In this document: positions 36,735 through 48,546 of the stretch, piece by piece
How the letters are laid out: each line of letters begins with the position of its first letter
How positions within the stretch are numbered: the stretch's first letter is position 1
Assembly: GCF_007655135.1 (NCBI RefSeq)
Contig: NC_045130.1
Span: forward strand, 24,433,363 to 24,497,362
Reading direction: 5' to 3'
Source of the DNA: Punica granatum
Lineage: Eukaryota > Streptophyta > Magnoliopsida > Myrtales > Lythraceae
Length of the DNA stretch: 64,000 nt
Made by a program: the position numbers and the translations under genes
The notes under the pieces: generated by a model
The model's database searches: none
The model's input: the letters and a program-made list of their open reading frames with translations, nothing else
What the model was told of the DNA's origin: nothing

Positions 36735-37457
36735 GTAAACCCCCCTTTTCCTCTTGTATTCTGGTTTAATCTTTATCATTACCTCTGCATGCTTAAAGTG
36801 CGCCAATTAACCAATAGCAAAGGTAAAAGGAAAATTCAACATGGCGGTCTTAGATGATGATATTGATCTTTTGAACCATATATTCCCCCCTTTCTCCCTT
36901 GAATGTGTTAGTCGGATTTCTTGCGTTGGGCATTACCTAATCTGAAAAGCCCTAGTTTTAAACCGTTTTGTGATCAGGCTAAGCATCTGGCTTATTTTTT
37001 CTAAGCATTTGTTAAATTATTTCACATCCTAAACTATGCAGTGGAACCTTCATAATTATTAGTCCAACCCATTGATTTTATGACCATTTATGATGTGACA
37101 ATGTATCTTCATCGACACCTGAGGATTATCTTTTAAATAAAAAGACTGATTTTTCATATCATATAGTAGATCTTAAATGTCAACCTAACATGCAAATAAT
37201 GTTGAATTGGAGAGAGAAAGAATTTAGTGCAGAACTGACATCACTCTTGGCATGGGATCAAAAGGTCCTTACTACTGATTTCTGTGAGCAGGACTCCTCG
37301 TGTCCCTTTAGACTTACAGACATTGGTCGCGTAACTAAAAAAAATTATGCTGAATTGGAATTCAGGCTTAGTGATACTCTATAAATTCACAATGCAGTTA
37401 GGCATACAGACATCTAATGGTCTTGTAAGGATCCTAAAAGAGAGGAGAGAAGTCATA

Positions 37458-38921
37458 ATGGTACCACATCAACCATCGAAAGCCACCATTAGTCTTAGTT
37501 TTCTAATTCTTCTCCTCGAAGCTATTTTCAGTTTCACATCCACCAAATGCTTCGAAAAGCAGGGAGGCTCTCATAGGCTTGTTCTAGGCCTGAGCCGCTC
37601 TCAAACCCACATTTTTCTTCCAAAAGCCTCCGCTCAATCCACTAAACGACCTGCTGCTGCAACATCAGACATTTCGGAGCCCCTAAGGGAAGCTCGAGAT
37701 GGGTACTTGGTATCCCTGAGCATAGGGACACCCCAACAAGTCATTCAGGTGTACCTAGACACGGGGAGTGACCTGACATGGGCTCCATGCGGTAACCTAT
37801 CCTTTGAATGCATCGACTGTGATGACTATAGGAGCAGCAAACTATATACTGCATTCTCTCCATCCCTCTCTTCCTCATCCTCAAGGGACACATGCACTAG
37901 CTTGCTCTGCATGGACGTCCACAGCTCCGAGAATCCATACGATCCTTGCATCATGGCTGGTTGCTCTCTGAACTCTGCCCTAAAGGGCACTTGTGCCAGG
38001 CCCTGCCCTTCCTTTGCCTACACCTATGGTGCCGGTGGCCTTATTGTTGGCACCCTTACATTGGACACCCTTCGAGTTCACGGTAGCAGCACAGGGGTAA
38101 TCAGAGAAATTCCAAAGTTCACTTTCGGTTGCGTGAGCTCCACGTACCACGAGCCCACTGGGATAGCTGGTTTTGGAAAGGGACCACTCTCCCTTCCTTC
38201 CCAATTGGGGTTTCTCCATAAGGGTTTCTCCCATTGCTTCTTGGCCTTCAAGTACGCAAACAATCCCAATATCTCAAGCCCCCTCGTGATAGGCGATACG
38301 GCCATAGCTTTGGATGATGATGGACACATGCAACTCACGCCAATGTTGCAGTCTCCGATGTACCCTAATTACTACTACATCGGCCTAGAGGCCATGACCA
38401 TAGGCAACTTAAGTGCATTGCACGTCCCACAAAACCTTAGGGAGTTTGACTACGAGGGGAATGGAGGCCTACTAGTAGACTCCGGCACCACCTACACTCA
38501 CCTTCCCGAACCTTTCTACTCGGAATTGCTCTCAACGCTTGAGCTGTTGATAAGATACCCTCGAGCAACTGAGCATGAGCAGATGACTGGCTTCGACCTC
38601 TGCTACAGCATCCGTGCTCCCAACAATACATTGGTCGATGATCTTCTCCCTTCCATCACATTCCATTTCTTGAACAACGTCAGCTTAGTTTTGCCCAAGG
38701 GAAACAACTTCTATGCCATGGGTGCACCGTCGAACTCCACAGTTGTGAAATGTCTACTCTACCAAAGCATGGATGATGGAGATTATGGGCCTGGCGGGGT
38801 TTTCGGGAGCTTTCAACAGCAGAATGTTCTGGTCGTTTATGATTTGCAGAAGAAAAGGATGGGATTTCAGGCAACAGACTGTGCTTCCGTTGCTATTGCA
38901 CAAGGGCTTCAGAAGCATTAA
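37458..38921 (+). CDS. Plant aspartyl protease, family A1B (nepenthesin-like; At4g16563-like)
   Basis: Intronless. The frame stays open upstream to 37347, but the ATG at 37458 is preferred: it puts a hydrophobic signal peptide (about residues 10-28) at the N terminus and gives 487 residues, close to At4g16563-type proteases. The first catalytic motif is DTGSDLTW (101-108) and the second DSGTTYTHLP (341-350). The flap-like YGAGG is near 190. The Cys-rich stretch at 111-185 matches the A1B-specific insert, and the C-terminal VFGSFQQQNVLVVYDL is typical. NxS/T sites are scattered through the protein. A secreted or vacuolar/cell-wall endopeptidase is expected; the substrate is unknown. The gene appears intact and its codon use is more GC-rich than the surroundings. 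No neighbouring gene suggests a pathway. Confidence 0.92.
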   Translation: MVPHQPSKATISLSFLILLLEAIFSFTSTKCFEKQGGSHRLVLGLSRSQTHIFLPKASAQSTKRPAAATSDISEPLREARDGYLVSLSIGTPQQVIQVYLDTGSDLTWAPCGNLSFECIDCDDYRSSKLYTAFSPSLSSSSSRDTCTSLLCMDVHSSENPYDPCIMAGCSLNSALKGTCARPCPSFAYTYGAGGLIVGTLTLDTLRVHGSSTGVIREIPKFTFGCVSSTYHEPTGIAGFGKGPLSLPSQLGFLHKGFSHCFLAFKYANNPNISSPLVIGDTAIALDDDGHMQLTPMLQSPMYPNYYYIGLEAMTIGNLSALHVPQNLREFDYEGNGGLLVDSGTTYTHLPEPFYSELLSTLELLIRYPRATEHEQMTGFDLCYSIRAPNNTLVDDLLPSITFHFLNNVSLVLPKGNNFYAMGAPSNSTVVKCLLYQSMDDGDYGPGGVFGSFQQQNVLVVYDLQKKRMGFQATDCASVAIAQGLQKH

Positions 38922-38965
38922 TCTCATTTAAGAATAATGTAATATGATTAACATGTTGAGAAAGA

Positions 38966-39075
38966 AGGTATACTACAATGGTACGTATACGTACCATCGT
39001 TTAGTAATCAAGAAGTTCTAAGTTCTACTTTTATTTAACTTTTCATTTCCTTGTATTGGACACATGAGCCTCATT
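38966..39075 (+). mobile_element. SINE-like repeat (family B), downstream of the protease gene
   Basis: GTATACTACAATGGTACGTA, AATCAAGAAGTTCTAAGTTC and the CATTTCCTTGTATTGGACA tail match family B. It begins about 45 bases after the protease stop codon and may lie in the 3' UTR. Confidence 0.45.
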
Positions 39076-39280
39076 TATATTCGAATATATATATGATTTA
39101 CGTATTTGGTTTGGTGCACAATTAATGAAGACAACAGAATCCTTTGGGAAATCTAATCATTTTATGCAGTGATTCCATTCGATTCAATTAACATTTTCCT
39201 CCTATTAGACATGAACTCATATATTTTTCTTTTTTTCTTTTTTTGGGGTGAAGACATGAACTTATATTTTTTTGAGCAAA

Positions 39281-39655
39281 TTACGCCATATATCCTATGA
39301 TTTCACCTTTTTTTTAAATCTATTATATGTTTTTAAGATTATCAAAAATATCTCATGGTTTATATTTTTTTTCCAAATCTATCACGTTGTTATATCTTCT
39401 GTTAATATATAACAGTCTTGCCACTGTGGTCCTTTACCCGTGATAGATTTGAGAAAAAAATGAAAACCATGGGATAGATTTGAAAAAAAATTTAAAAACA
39501 TAGGATAGATTTGGAGCCTATTTATGTTTCATTAACAGAAAATATAATGTCAGAATAGATTTGGAATAAAATGTAAACCATGAGATATTTTTTACAATTT
39601 TAAAAGTATATGATAAATTTGAAAAAAATGTGAAATCATGGGATATATGAGGTAA
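39281..39655. mobile_element. Palindromic MITE-like element
   Basis: TTACGCCATATATCCTATGA at the left pairs with the inverse near 39630-39655 (GTGAAATCATGGGATATATG), and much of the interior (CAAATCTATCACG / GATAGATTTG) is inverted too. It is noncoding. Confidence 0.55.
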
Positions 39656-39674
39656 AAATCCCTATTTTTTTGGG

Positions 39675-39755
39675 CATGTACTTTGATATCCGGAAACTCA
39701 ACGAATCCCAACTAATTCAGTTTGAAATATGATCTTATAATTGATAGTAACTTCG
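39675..39755 (-). mobile_element. SINE family A fragment
   Basis: GATATCCGGAAACTCAACGA, AATCCCAACTAATTCAGTTT matches the inverted 3' part of family A; the head is missing. Confidence 0.35.
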
Positions 39756-40499
39756 GTTTACTGTAATTTTATTTCTAATTTTTGCATTGCAAAACTGGAA
39801 ATAATTTCGGTCAAGGTTGGTGTTTTGTGCGTTCAGCTGAAGTTATTGATTAATTAGTTTAATACGTGATTAGTCTTATGCATGAATAAAACTATGATGT
39901 TTTGTGCTATATCTAGCAGAAGGAACTAATTGCATGTAATTATCATATCAGTAGGGATCATTTTCGGACACAGGAAAAAAGCACGTTCTTCAATCTTTTC
40001 TTAAACCCAAGAAAAACATGCAAAAAGCTGTTAGAATTTTGTGCATATAGCTTTTCATGTTGTGCTTTAATAAATTAAAATTTTTATTGCGGATATTTGT
40101 GAGAAATTTTCAAAAATATTACGTGATACTAGAGTGCAGGTTCGAAACATAAAGGACATGATAGACCTTTAAAAATATTCTAGATTTCACATGAAAATAG
40201 TGTTAAATAAATGATAAATCACACTAGCTATTGTCTAAAAACATAAGTTTTTTGACCAAAGGGTTTGTTGTAATCTCGAGGTTCTCACACCAAATAGTTT
40301 AGCTATGGCAACATTATTGCCCTGCGAAAATGTCTCCGCTCAATGTGGATGATATGATGTGGCAAAATGGAAAACACGTGGCCTCCAAATCATCCTCCTT
40401 TTCAAAATATATATATGCGTGTGAACAATTTAGATCATAGTTGTCGCCAATCGAAATCATTCACACTTCTTTTCTTCGTAAGACTCAGTAGGATCTGTA

Positions 40500-40690
40500 A
40501 TTGCTATGTGACATGATTAATCTAATTCATGTCTCAAAGTGGCGATAATACAACCATAAAATAAATCATATGGAGGATTAGTGGGGAGTCGTATGATTTG
40601 GAAGCATTCGTGTTTTTCAAATGGAAAGTAATGGGAGAAGTACAACTGATATGGGTCCCAAAGAAGATATATCATCTGAATTATTTGTTA
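40500..40690 (-). repeat. Dispersed repeat shared, inverted, with 24840-25060
   Basis: On the minus strand it repeats the blocks listed for 24840-25060, with about three quarters of positions matching by eye. Confidence 0.5.
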
Positions 40691-42117
40691 ACTTTAATTT
40701 AACTGAAAGTGTGGTAGTTAATATGCTGAATCATTTTTCTAGCAACGGCCTAATATATAATCTTCCAAAAGTACCAAAGGCCATGTGACAATTTTTGGTA
40801 ATATGTCCTCAATAGACGTGGAAGATGGAATAAATGTTTAGTGAGTATTGCCAATCAAAATATATAAAAGTAAAAATCAATGGAATTGCTGTGAATCTTA
40901 TATACTGACTACTTATATATTAATTTTAGATGTTATTCAGTCAAGTAATTGCGTAATACTCACCGAATATTTGCTCAAATTTGAGAATGCTGAGCCAACT
41001 CCATGTCCGTGTTTGTAGATGTCTGATTTGGCATTTTTTCTTTTATATTAAATGGGGACCCATGTATAGTTATAAAGAGAGATAAAATATACACTAAAAA
41101 AGAGAGATTAGATCACCAAAAAAAAAGATTACGCTTAATATGTTAAACTCCGCCTGAGCCTAAAAAAGGTTGGGCCCGTGTCAACCTAGAGCTTGTGATA
41201 AGATGATGAATCCAATTATCTTATATACTTAAGGATTTTATTTTTATTTTCAGATGCGTATAACTTTCAACACCTGCTTTCACATGAAGTTCATAGTTTT
41301 TATACTCACTATCACATGTCATAAGTCCTTAATCACCCATCCTCGACAATGACCTGCACATTGAGCTTTCTCCTCCGTGCTAGGTGTAAAGAACTCACAT
41401 GAGGCGTATTTTGGTTGCTCTCAACACTAAATCTAGCATAACGTGAGTCCACACAGATACCCGTTGGACACTTGCGGACAGTTAGACCTATTCTATCTAA
41501 AAATTTGAAATCTGAGTTCAATCTCTTATAAACCCAGCAAAAATTTTACAAATTAAAAAGCACATGAAATTTCACTAACGATAATCAAACTCGACGCCTC
41601 TTGATTTCGCTAAAAGGATATGCCCCTGTGTTATATAACTCATTTTTTCCGCTTCCAATGTATGGAATATCTCCCCCAAATCTAATTTTGTATGTCATCG
41701 ATAAGATGATGAACGGTTATAAATAACTACTTATAAAAAAAAGGTTATAATTAACCTGTTTCATTTTCTATGTAACCCTAGACTATTTGATATTAATTCA
41801 GAAAAAAAGATTGCATATATAAATATTTTTATTTTGGGTAAATTAGGGGTTGTAGCTTGATAGATTAAAAAGAAAAATTAAGTAATACAAATGCGAGAAA
41901 TGGTGGACCTACAATATCATCAAATAGTGGAAATTTGAGTCAGAAAGGACATACAATAAGGCTACGGATATATTATAATAATACCAAAGTAACAAAGGTC
42001 CTTTCGAAAAATATTTTGTTCCTATATCATTCTTGCTTCATGGTCCCTAAGGAAGTCTGAAGAGAGCAATACGCGTATCGATATTTTTTCTAGTAAATCA
42101 TCACCCTGGACTAAAAA

Positions 42118-42235
42118 AATATTATACTACAGTGACGTATATCTTTCCCTAATATTCAAAAGGTTGCAAATTCGATCCATATAATGGAATTACTCTTAAT
42201 ATTTTATTAGCTAATAAAATTTTTAATTTATTATA
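42118..42235 (+). mobile_element. SINE-like repeat (family B)
   Basis: ATTATACTACAGTGACGTAT, AAAAGGTTGCAAATTCGATC and TATTAGCTAATAAAATTT match family B. Confidence 0.45.
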
Positions 42236-42819
42236 GTGACCCATCCTTGAACCTTCCTTGTAATTGAGGGGTAAAAATGCATGCAGAACGAACATGGTGG
42301 AGACGTAGTTGTCCTCCAAAAATTAATTTCCGTGGTTTTTTATCGAAATTATCAATTTCCGGGCCTTACCTACTGAATTCAAAATCAAAACCTCGGAGCA
42401 AGTACCAATTCTTATATGGTCTAATACACCGATCTAATCAATCAAATCTGACTTATATGCAGCACATGCATCCCCGTAAAAAGGAGAGGATTCGTTTTTG
42501 CACAAATACATAATATAGCTACTCGTGCATGCGTCTCCTACGTGCCACCCACCAGGTTTAGAATTAATTGGGCTTTTTCTTTTTCTTTTTCTTTTTCTTT
42601 TTTAACAGAAGACTTTGGATGCTGCTTATTAGCTAACAGAAGACTACTCTTTAGGCGTTTCGCTAGGCTTGACCATAATATTATTTTCAGTAAATTTTAA
42701 ACTTTTATACTACAAATAAAGCATGTCCATTAAACTTTCCATCTATGTTTTAATCTCGTCCTCGTCGTTAGTTTTTTTTTTTGTTCGTATCTAATTGATA
42801 ATCTTGTTTCATTGTCATA

Positions 42820-43090
42820 TCAGCAGAGACCAAAAACATGGGGTTCTGATTCTCCCACTCATGACGGTCTTCATTTTGCATTCATTTATTTATGTCTAAT
42901 TTTTCAATAAGTACGAGATGAGGCCGAGACTTTCTTCAGTTAAAACTTAATTAATAGTTGAGAACTCCATAGCATAGTCGTAAGCACGAGTAGTTGGCTA
43001 GATTTATGCTGCCTTATCCATACAGGGGAGCCGCTTAATCGCTGCCTTTGTTTCTCTTTTTTCTCCTCCCAATAAAAGAGGTCTATAAAT
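42820..43090 (+). repeat. Dispersed repeat shared with 33000-33250
   Basis: See 33000-33250. This copy also holds TCTATAAATAAA, a TATA-like box, shortly before the Helitron-like element at 43132. No gene follows. Confidence 0.4.
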
Positions 43091-43131
43091 AAATCTGATA
43101 AGGAATGGGGGAAATAGAAAATCAATGGGCA

Positions 43132-43476
43132 TCTATATATATAATATATAATTGCAAAACGGAAAAAGGAAATTAATATTTATCACTCCTATTTTAAAAT
43201 TCTCATATCCTCATGGCCCGACCCTTTTATACCTCGTAATGTTAATTAAATAATTTCATTTATTACATAGTTAACATTTATTAACTCATAATATTAATAA
43301 TCAACACATTATTTGAATTAAGAAAGTTCTCAGAAAGAAAAAACAATTAATTAATCTATAATATTAGTTTATTCCCTACACAAAATAAAATTTTTTTATT
43401 TAATGATCCATATATAAAATAATATAAAATATATAGTCGAATAATAATCTTGCGCAATGTGGGGTGAGGTAGCTAG
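43132..43476 (+). mobile_element. Small Helitron-like element
   Basis: 5' end A|TCTATATATATAATATAT, 3' end CTAG|T at 43473-43476, preceded by TTGCGCAA about 20 bases inside. This fits insertion between A and T. It is 345 bp, with no coding sequence. Confidence 0.5.
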
Positions 43477-44044
43477 TATATACTAAACTCCATTTTAAGA
43501 ATGAACTCAGAACCTTTAATTTGCAAGTAGTTATGTATTGAAATTGAGTCATTATATAATAAATTCAAGTTTAGTGCAGTGAAATATAATGTAATGAGTT
43601 TCATAAAATCAATATAATAAATTCGGAAAAGAAATGGTTATTTTTGGGTTGATATAGGAAACATGATGGAATATAATTTTAACGTTACACCTATTTAACA
43701 AGATATTATTTTAACTAATAAAATATGCAATTTCATCCTTTTTCTTTTTGTTTATTAAATTTATTGAATTGGTTAAATGAATATTCCTGAACTATTTTAA
43801 AGGAATACTCATCCCATCACCGAAGACAAATGCTCATTCCAATGGAATGATCATTTCAACTTTGACAAGCTGTAACCACCTCGTCTCATACTTAGTCAGG
43901 GATCATAAAAGGACCCTAGGCACATCACCGGTTAGAGGACGAGATCAAGCACAAGAGCTTACAGAGGGACGGCTTTAGAAGACGTTTTTTTTAAGACATA
44001 TCAAATAAGTGCTTGAGTGTCTCCTCTCAAGTTCAAATTTTTTT

Positions 44045-44049
44045 GGTGC
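44045..44049. repeat. Target-site duplication GGTGC (left)
   Basis: Five bases immediately left of the left LTR, identical to 61666-61670. Confidence 0.9.
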
Positions 44050-47000
44050 TGTGCGCACCCGAATTTAATCTCGTTGGGGCACGCATGCGCGCGCCTAAGC
44101 AACGCGGCTTGGGAGTGTCCACCTTCCCGGGGACGCGCGACGGACGCACGTGAGAATGAGTCGCCACTTGCCATTTTACGACCCGAAGGTCGAGGGCCGG
44201 CAAGTTACTCGGGTCTAGGGGTACGGGCTACACCTAATTGCTAAGGCATATGGTCTGCGAAACCCGAGATTCCGAATTCGGGGGTTCTGTTACATGCAAG
44301 CCTATATCTCGCATGCCCTATCGGTACTCTAGCTTGTCTAGGCTTGCCATTTTAATTTAATTACCGCTTAATTAAGTTCCACTCATCTTAAGCGTTTTGA
44401 CATCGTAAATTCGAAGGAACACTCCAACCGTCCACTCTCCGACCGGGATTCTTACATGAATAAATATACAACATAAATCCTTACATTGTCCTCTCGAATA
44501 AAAAAACGCAAATTACAACAACTGAATCCCGGTCGGTTCGCGTTCGGTTATTATTCCACTCGTGCTCACCGTGTGGTTTGACAAGACCGAAATTGAAATT
44601 AAGATGCGTGCTCAGTGTTAGGGGAATTGGACCTCGTGATCTACGATTGGGGCGTTGGACCCCCTATGAATCGTGCCCTAAAGGATCGGGCTCGATCCGC
44701 ATAACAAACAAATGCAAGAATGTTAACGAGCGGACATAAATAAACAAACAATGGGGTTTTGTTATTGCCGAATTTACGTGAATTAACCAATTATTAACCG
44801 GGGTATCTTGGCATACAAATCCTACCCTAAAGCAAACAAAGTGGGTACAAGGTGTGAATCGATCAAGGATCGCCTCGGGAAGGTATTTTGCATTTGGCAT
44901 TATTTTCCGAGGACTTGACATACGTGATGTCTGTTGTCAAGTCTTGTGTTTGTGGATTGCTTTTAGGATTATTCTATGTTGTGACACTACGGTTGTTTTA
45001 AGTTATTACCGAATATGGATTCCGCTCGTAAGTCCTAGAACTTAATGCCTATCCCGCTATTGCCCGTTTTTGTCTTAACCAAGTATATAATTAATCCAAT
45101 ATTTGTATTTTGAGCCAATCCACCCGAACTAACTACCCGAGACTATGCTAGAATAATAAAAACCTCATCGATCGGATAGAGCGGGCTATGCAGATAAAGC
45201 TGCGCCTAGACAGGTAGTCCATCCCTACCCTGATACCGTAGTGTTTCTATTATTCTAACCCTAGGGGTGTCGCTAAGTTGCAAATAGACGATTTTGCCCT
45301 TGAAGCGGAAATTATTTTCGGAAAAGAGAAATTACGCGGTGCGGGCCGCCTCGGCCTGTGACCGGCGCTAACCGATCCCCTGGACCTTCCAGGATTGTCA
45401 AGAACCCCAGAAAGTCAAAAGATCGGTTAATCTATCCGGAAGTGATCTAAGAAGAACTTCCACGTCCCGACCTGGGTTTCCTGAAATCAGGTGAGGCCTC
45501 GAGTCAAGACGCGCAAGTCCTTCCTAGACATCCATGTCACATCGAACTACGTGTCTCGGGTTTTACAAAATTTGAAAGTTTTGAGAAGGGCACCAACGCA
45601 TGTTCGCAACCTATCGACGCGTGTTATCGGTTTATTACCAATTCGTACAAAATTATTAAGGCCAAGTGAATTAATTAATCGCATGAACGTCTAATTATCC
45701 CGTTAGTGAAATTATTGATTAAATTAATTAATATTTTGCCAAATGCTCTAAATATTCGGGTTTCAGACCGTCGAGCCGATCATTGATGGACCGTCCGATG
45801 CGAATCCTAATTCCCGCCCAACTTAGAATTTTAAAAAAATAATTTTAGGTCGAGTTTGCATGATTAACCCGATTCATGTGAGGTTTCGATTTAAACGATA
45901 ATAAAGCATTTTAAGCACGGATCAAGAGCATATTACCACATCAAGCACGACGAACATACAAATTTACATAACCGGTGCCGCCATGATCATGATAAACACA
46001 TACAAACATACACACAAACATAATATCAACGAAATCGATAAAACGGCACCGATTCATGGAAAGCGGAAAATCATGCAAAGCACACACGTTGTCATGCCGT
46101 ATACATATAATTACAGGAATAAAATATTTAAACATGGCACAAACGTTGTCGGTCGGTGATCCAAGTAGGAAAGGGCTAAATATCTTAAAAATGTCCAGGG
46201 ACTGATTTGAATGATTTTAAAAGAACAGGGACTGGTTTGAAAATTCGAATAAGGTTTTGGGGACTGATTTGAAAATTCTGAAAAATTGGGGACTGTGTAA
46301 GAATTACTGAAAATATCCCCAGGACTCCTTTGGAATGAATTTGAAAGTCCGGGCTGATCTGAAAAGTGAAAAAAATACCCCAAGGACTTAACTGAAACGA
46401 CACGAAAAGTTCCGGAACTGATTTAGAAAATTCTGAAAATTTTAAGGACTGATCAGGAAATATTAAAATGGCCGGGGCTTTAACGGAAATAATTTTAAAA
46501 TTCGGGGTGGATCTGAAAAAGGCGAAAATGGACCCGGGACTAAACAGAAACAACTTGAAAAGTTCCTTGGGATGCTTGAAAAATTCTGGATATTTTAAGG
46601 ACTGATCTGGGAATATTAAAATGGCCGGGACTTGACTGAAAATAATTTTTTAATTCGGGGCAGATCTGAAAAAATAAAAATACGTCCTCTGGACTGAAAT
46701 GAGACAAAATGAAAAGTTCGTAAAATCGAGTTGGGGACGAATCCGATCACCCACACGACCCAATAACGCTCATTTCACATCATATTCATCCAAGCAAGCA
46801 TAAACATTCAGAAATGGAGCCCTAACATGCCACTAAGACGAGGATTTACCTAGTTCGGGAAGTTGCGGGGTGATTCTGTAAATAAGGAAAAATTTTAAAA
46901 ATAAAAAAAGCCGGAAGTTGGGCTGCTGAGGGAGATTGGGCAGAACAGGCCGAATGGGCCGGACTAGGCCGAATGGACCGCTGGGCTTCTGGACGCGGCT

Positions 47001-48319
47001 GGGCTGGGCCGAACGCTAACGGGCTGCCGCTGCTGGACTGGGTCGGACTGGGCTGACGCGAGCTGGGCCGACTGAGCTACTGGACACGGGCTGAGCTGGC
47101 GTGTGTCTGTTCCGCGTTACCTGTGCGACCCGGATAGAAAAATGGACCGACCCGGTTAGTGCCGAAAAGGGAAAACGAGGAGAAGCAAAATGCGGTTCGG
47201 GTGCGAGATCGAGCTGCGGGTCTTGGGCGAGAGGTCGAGCTGGGAGATATTCGGGCGTGTGGTCGAGCTGTGGGTCTCGGCGAAGGATCGAGCTGAGGGG
47301 TCTTCGGGCGCGAGGCGAGCTCCGGGTCTCGGGCGCGAGGTCGAGTCGCGGTTTTTTTCGTTTCCGTGGGCGAGCTCCAAGAAATCTGGTCGTTCCTAGC
47401 CGAGAAGATCCGCAAAATCGAGCCGTCGGCCGTGCGTGAGGACCGGAACGAGCTGAGATTTTTTTCTTTTTGGAGAAGGAGCGAGCTCCCGGGATTTTCT
47501 TCGAAAAATTCCGAGAGAGATAGAGCCGTTTTTTTTTACTAAAATCGAGCTGTGGGCCGTGAGCTATGGGGACGAGGAGAATCGTGCCGGAGAGAGCCGG
47601 GAGCTGAGAGTTTCGGGTGTTGTTAGTCTGTGAGCTCGGGGAAATTTTTTTTTCTCTCCTCCGAACTCTGTGAGCTGCGCTTTTGTTCGAAAAAAAATCC
47701 GAGAGAGAGAGAGAGAGAGCGTGTTTGCGTGTCGGAAATCGTTGGCGTGTGCAGAGAGATTGGCGTGTGCAGAGGCGGGTCAGGAGGCGCGGCAGGCTTG
47801 GGTTCGATCGGCAGTCGAGGAGAAGAAGAGGAAAAGAAAAGAAAAGAAGAAAAGAGGAAGAAGAAGAACAGGAAAAGAAATGATGAAGGAGGAGCAGCGG
47901 TCAGAAGTCAGTGACTTCTGATCGTTGCCGACTTTTTTTTCTTTTTTTTTTTTGAATTTCAAAATCGACGCGCGTATAAGTTTAAAATCTCGTCTTCTTG
48001 ATCGGACGTCGAAAAAATAATTCGAGACCATCATCGTGCTCAAAAAAATTCGTTGATCAATATTATGCGATAAAATTATTTTCAATCTCGAATTTTGTCC
48101 CAGATTTTGAAAATCGACGTCGATGTATGCGAGATCCGAAAACGTTTCAAATAGAATTATTTTTTGAAAAATCATAAAATTAGTGTTAAGTTAGGCAAAT
48201 TTGCTATTTTCAAAAACGTCGTGAATACTCGAGTAATTAATCGGAAATACTTCCCTCACGAGTGGCAAAATGACGATTTTGCCCCTCTGGAGTCGGTGGG
48301 CCAAAATTGGGTGCTGACA
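44050..48319 (-). repeat. 3' LTR of the Ogre-like element (4270 bp)
   Basis: This copy carries the same landmarks in the same order as the right LTR. It is preceded on the minus strand by the polypurine tract and followed by the GGTGC duplication at 44045. Open frames inside it, such as those near 46185-46553 and 47077-47439, are repeated in both LTRs, are low in complexity and match no family. Confidence 0.95.
46185..46690. repeat. Cryptic ~31-bp tandem array in the left LTR
   Basis: The motif GGGACTGATYTGAAAA, or a close relative, returns every 29-32 bases about 16 times, each followed by AT-rich sequence. The equivalent array in the other LTR is at 59540-60045. Confidence 0.7.
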
Positions 48320-48336
48320 GCTTGCCCCTCTTTGGT
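48320..48336 (-). promoter_or_regulatory. Polypurine tract of the Ogre-like element
   Basis: On the minus strand ACCAAAGAGGGGCAAGC directly abuts the start of the 3' LTR (TGTCAGCACCC), the expected place for the plus-strand primer. Confidence 0.75.
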
Positions 48337-48546
48337 TGCGTGCTCGAATAGAGGATGTAACCAAAGATCATTAGAAGCACCCCTTTTTGGTCCCGGCGAC
48401 TGTCCTGGTATCACTCTCTGTAGTTACTTGCTCCTTTGCCTTGTATGTGCGGGGGAAATCGTGCAAGCGTACAGACCTGCCACGAAACAACAACGTGGTT
48501 GGGGGTGAAAATTATGAAACGGTAAATGAGAGGCCTAAGCCCGCAA

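Larger units (their letters stand above)
32116..37346. other. Gene-free AT-rich stretch between the long-TIR element and the protease gene
   Basis: It holds only the repeats listed separately (33000, 33388, 35024, 36568). Open frames near 32540-32899 overlap on both strands and show no family features. At 35880-36180 two related GGTCCAAAATGGG-type blocks suggest another degenerate repeat. Confidence 0.5.
39756..43131. other. Gene-free AT-rich stretch downstream of the protease gene
   Basis: Apart from the listed repeats, a (CTTTTT)n run lies at 42573-42602. Short frames at 41333-41521 and 42277-42513 have no homology features. Confidence 0.5.

Noticed and set aside
37190..37457. In-frame upstream ATGs before the protease
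   Set aside because: Extending to 37347 or 37392 buries the signal peptide behind about 20-40 polar residues; the ATG at 37458 fits the family.
42277..42513. 78-residue plus-strand frame
   Set aside because: No homology features and no support from context.
46185..46553. 122-residue minus-strand frame in the LTR
   Set aside because: It is the translation of the ~31-bp array (repeated FSP/FQ motifs) and has no independent support.
47077..47439. Overlapping open frames on both strands in the GC-rich part of the LTR
   Set aside because: Low-complexity Arg/Ser/Pro-rich, present in both LTRs as a by-product of GC-rich GAGCTG repeats, with no family features.
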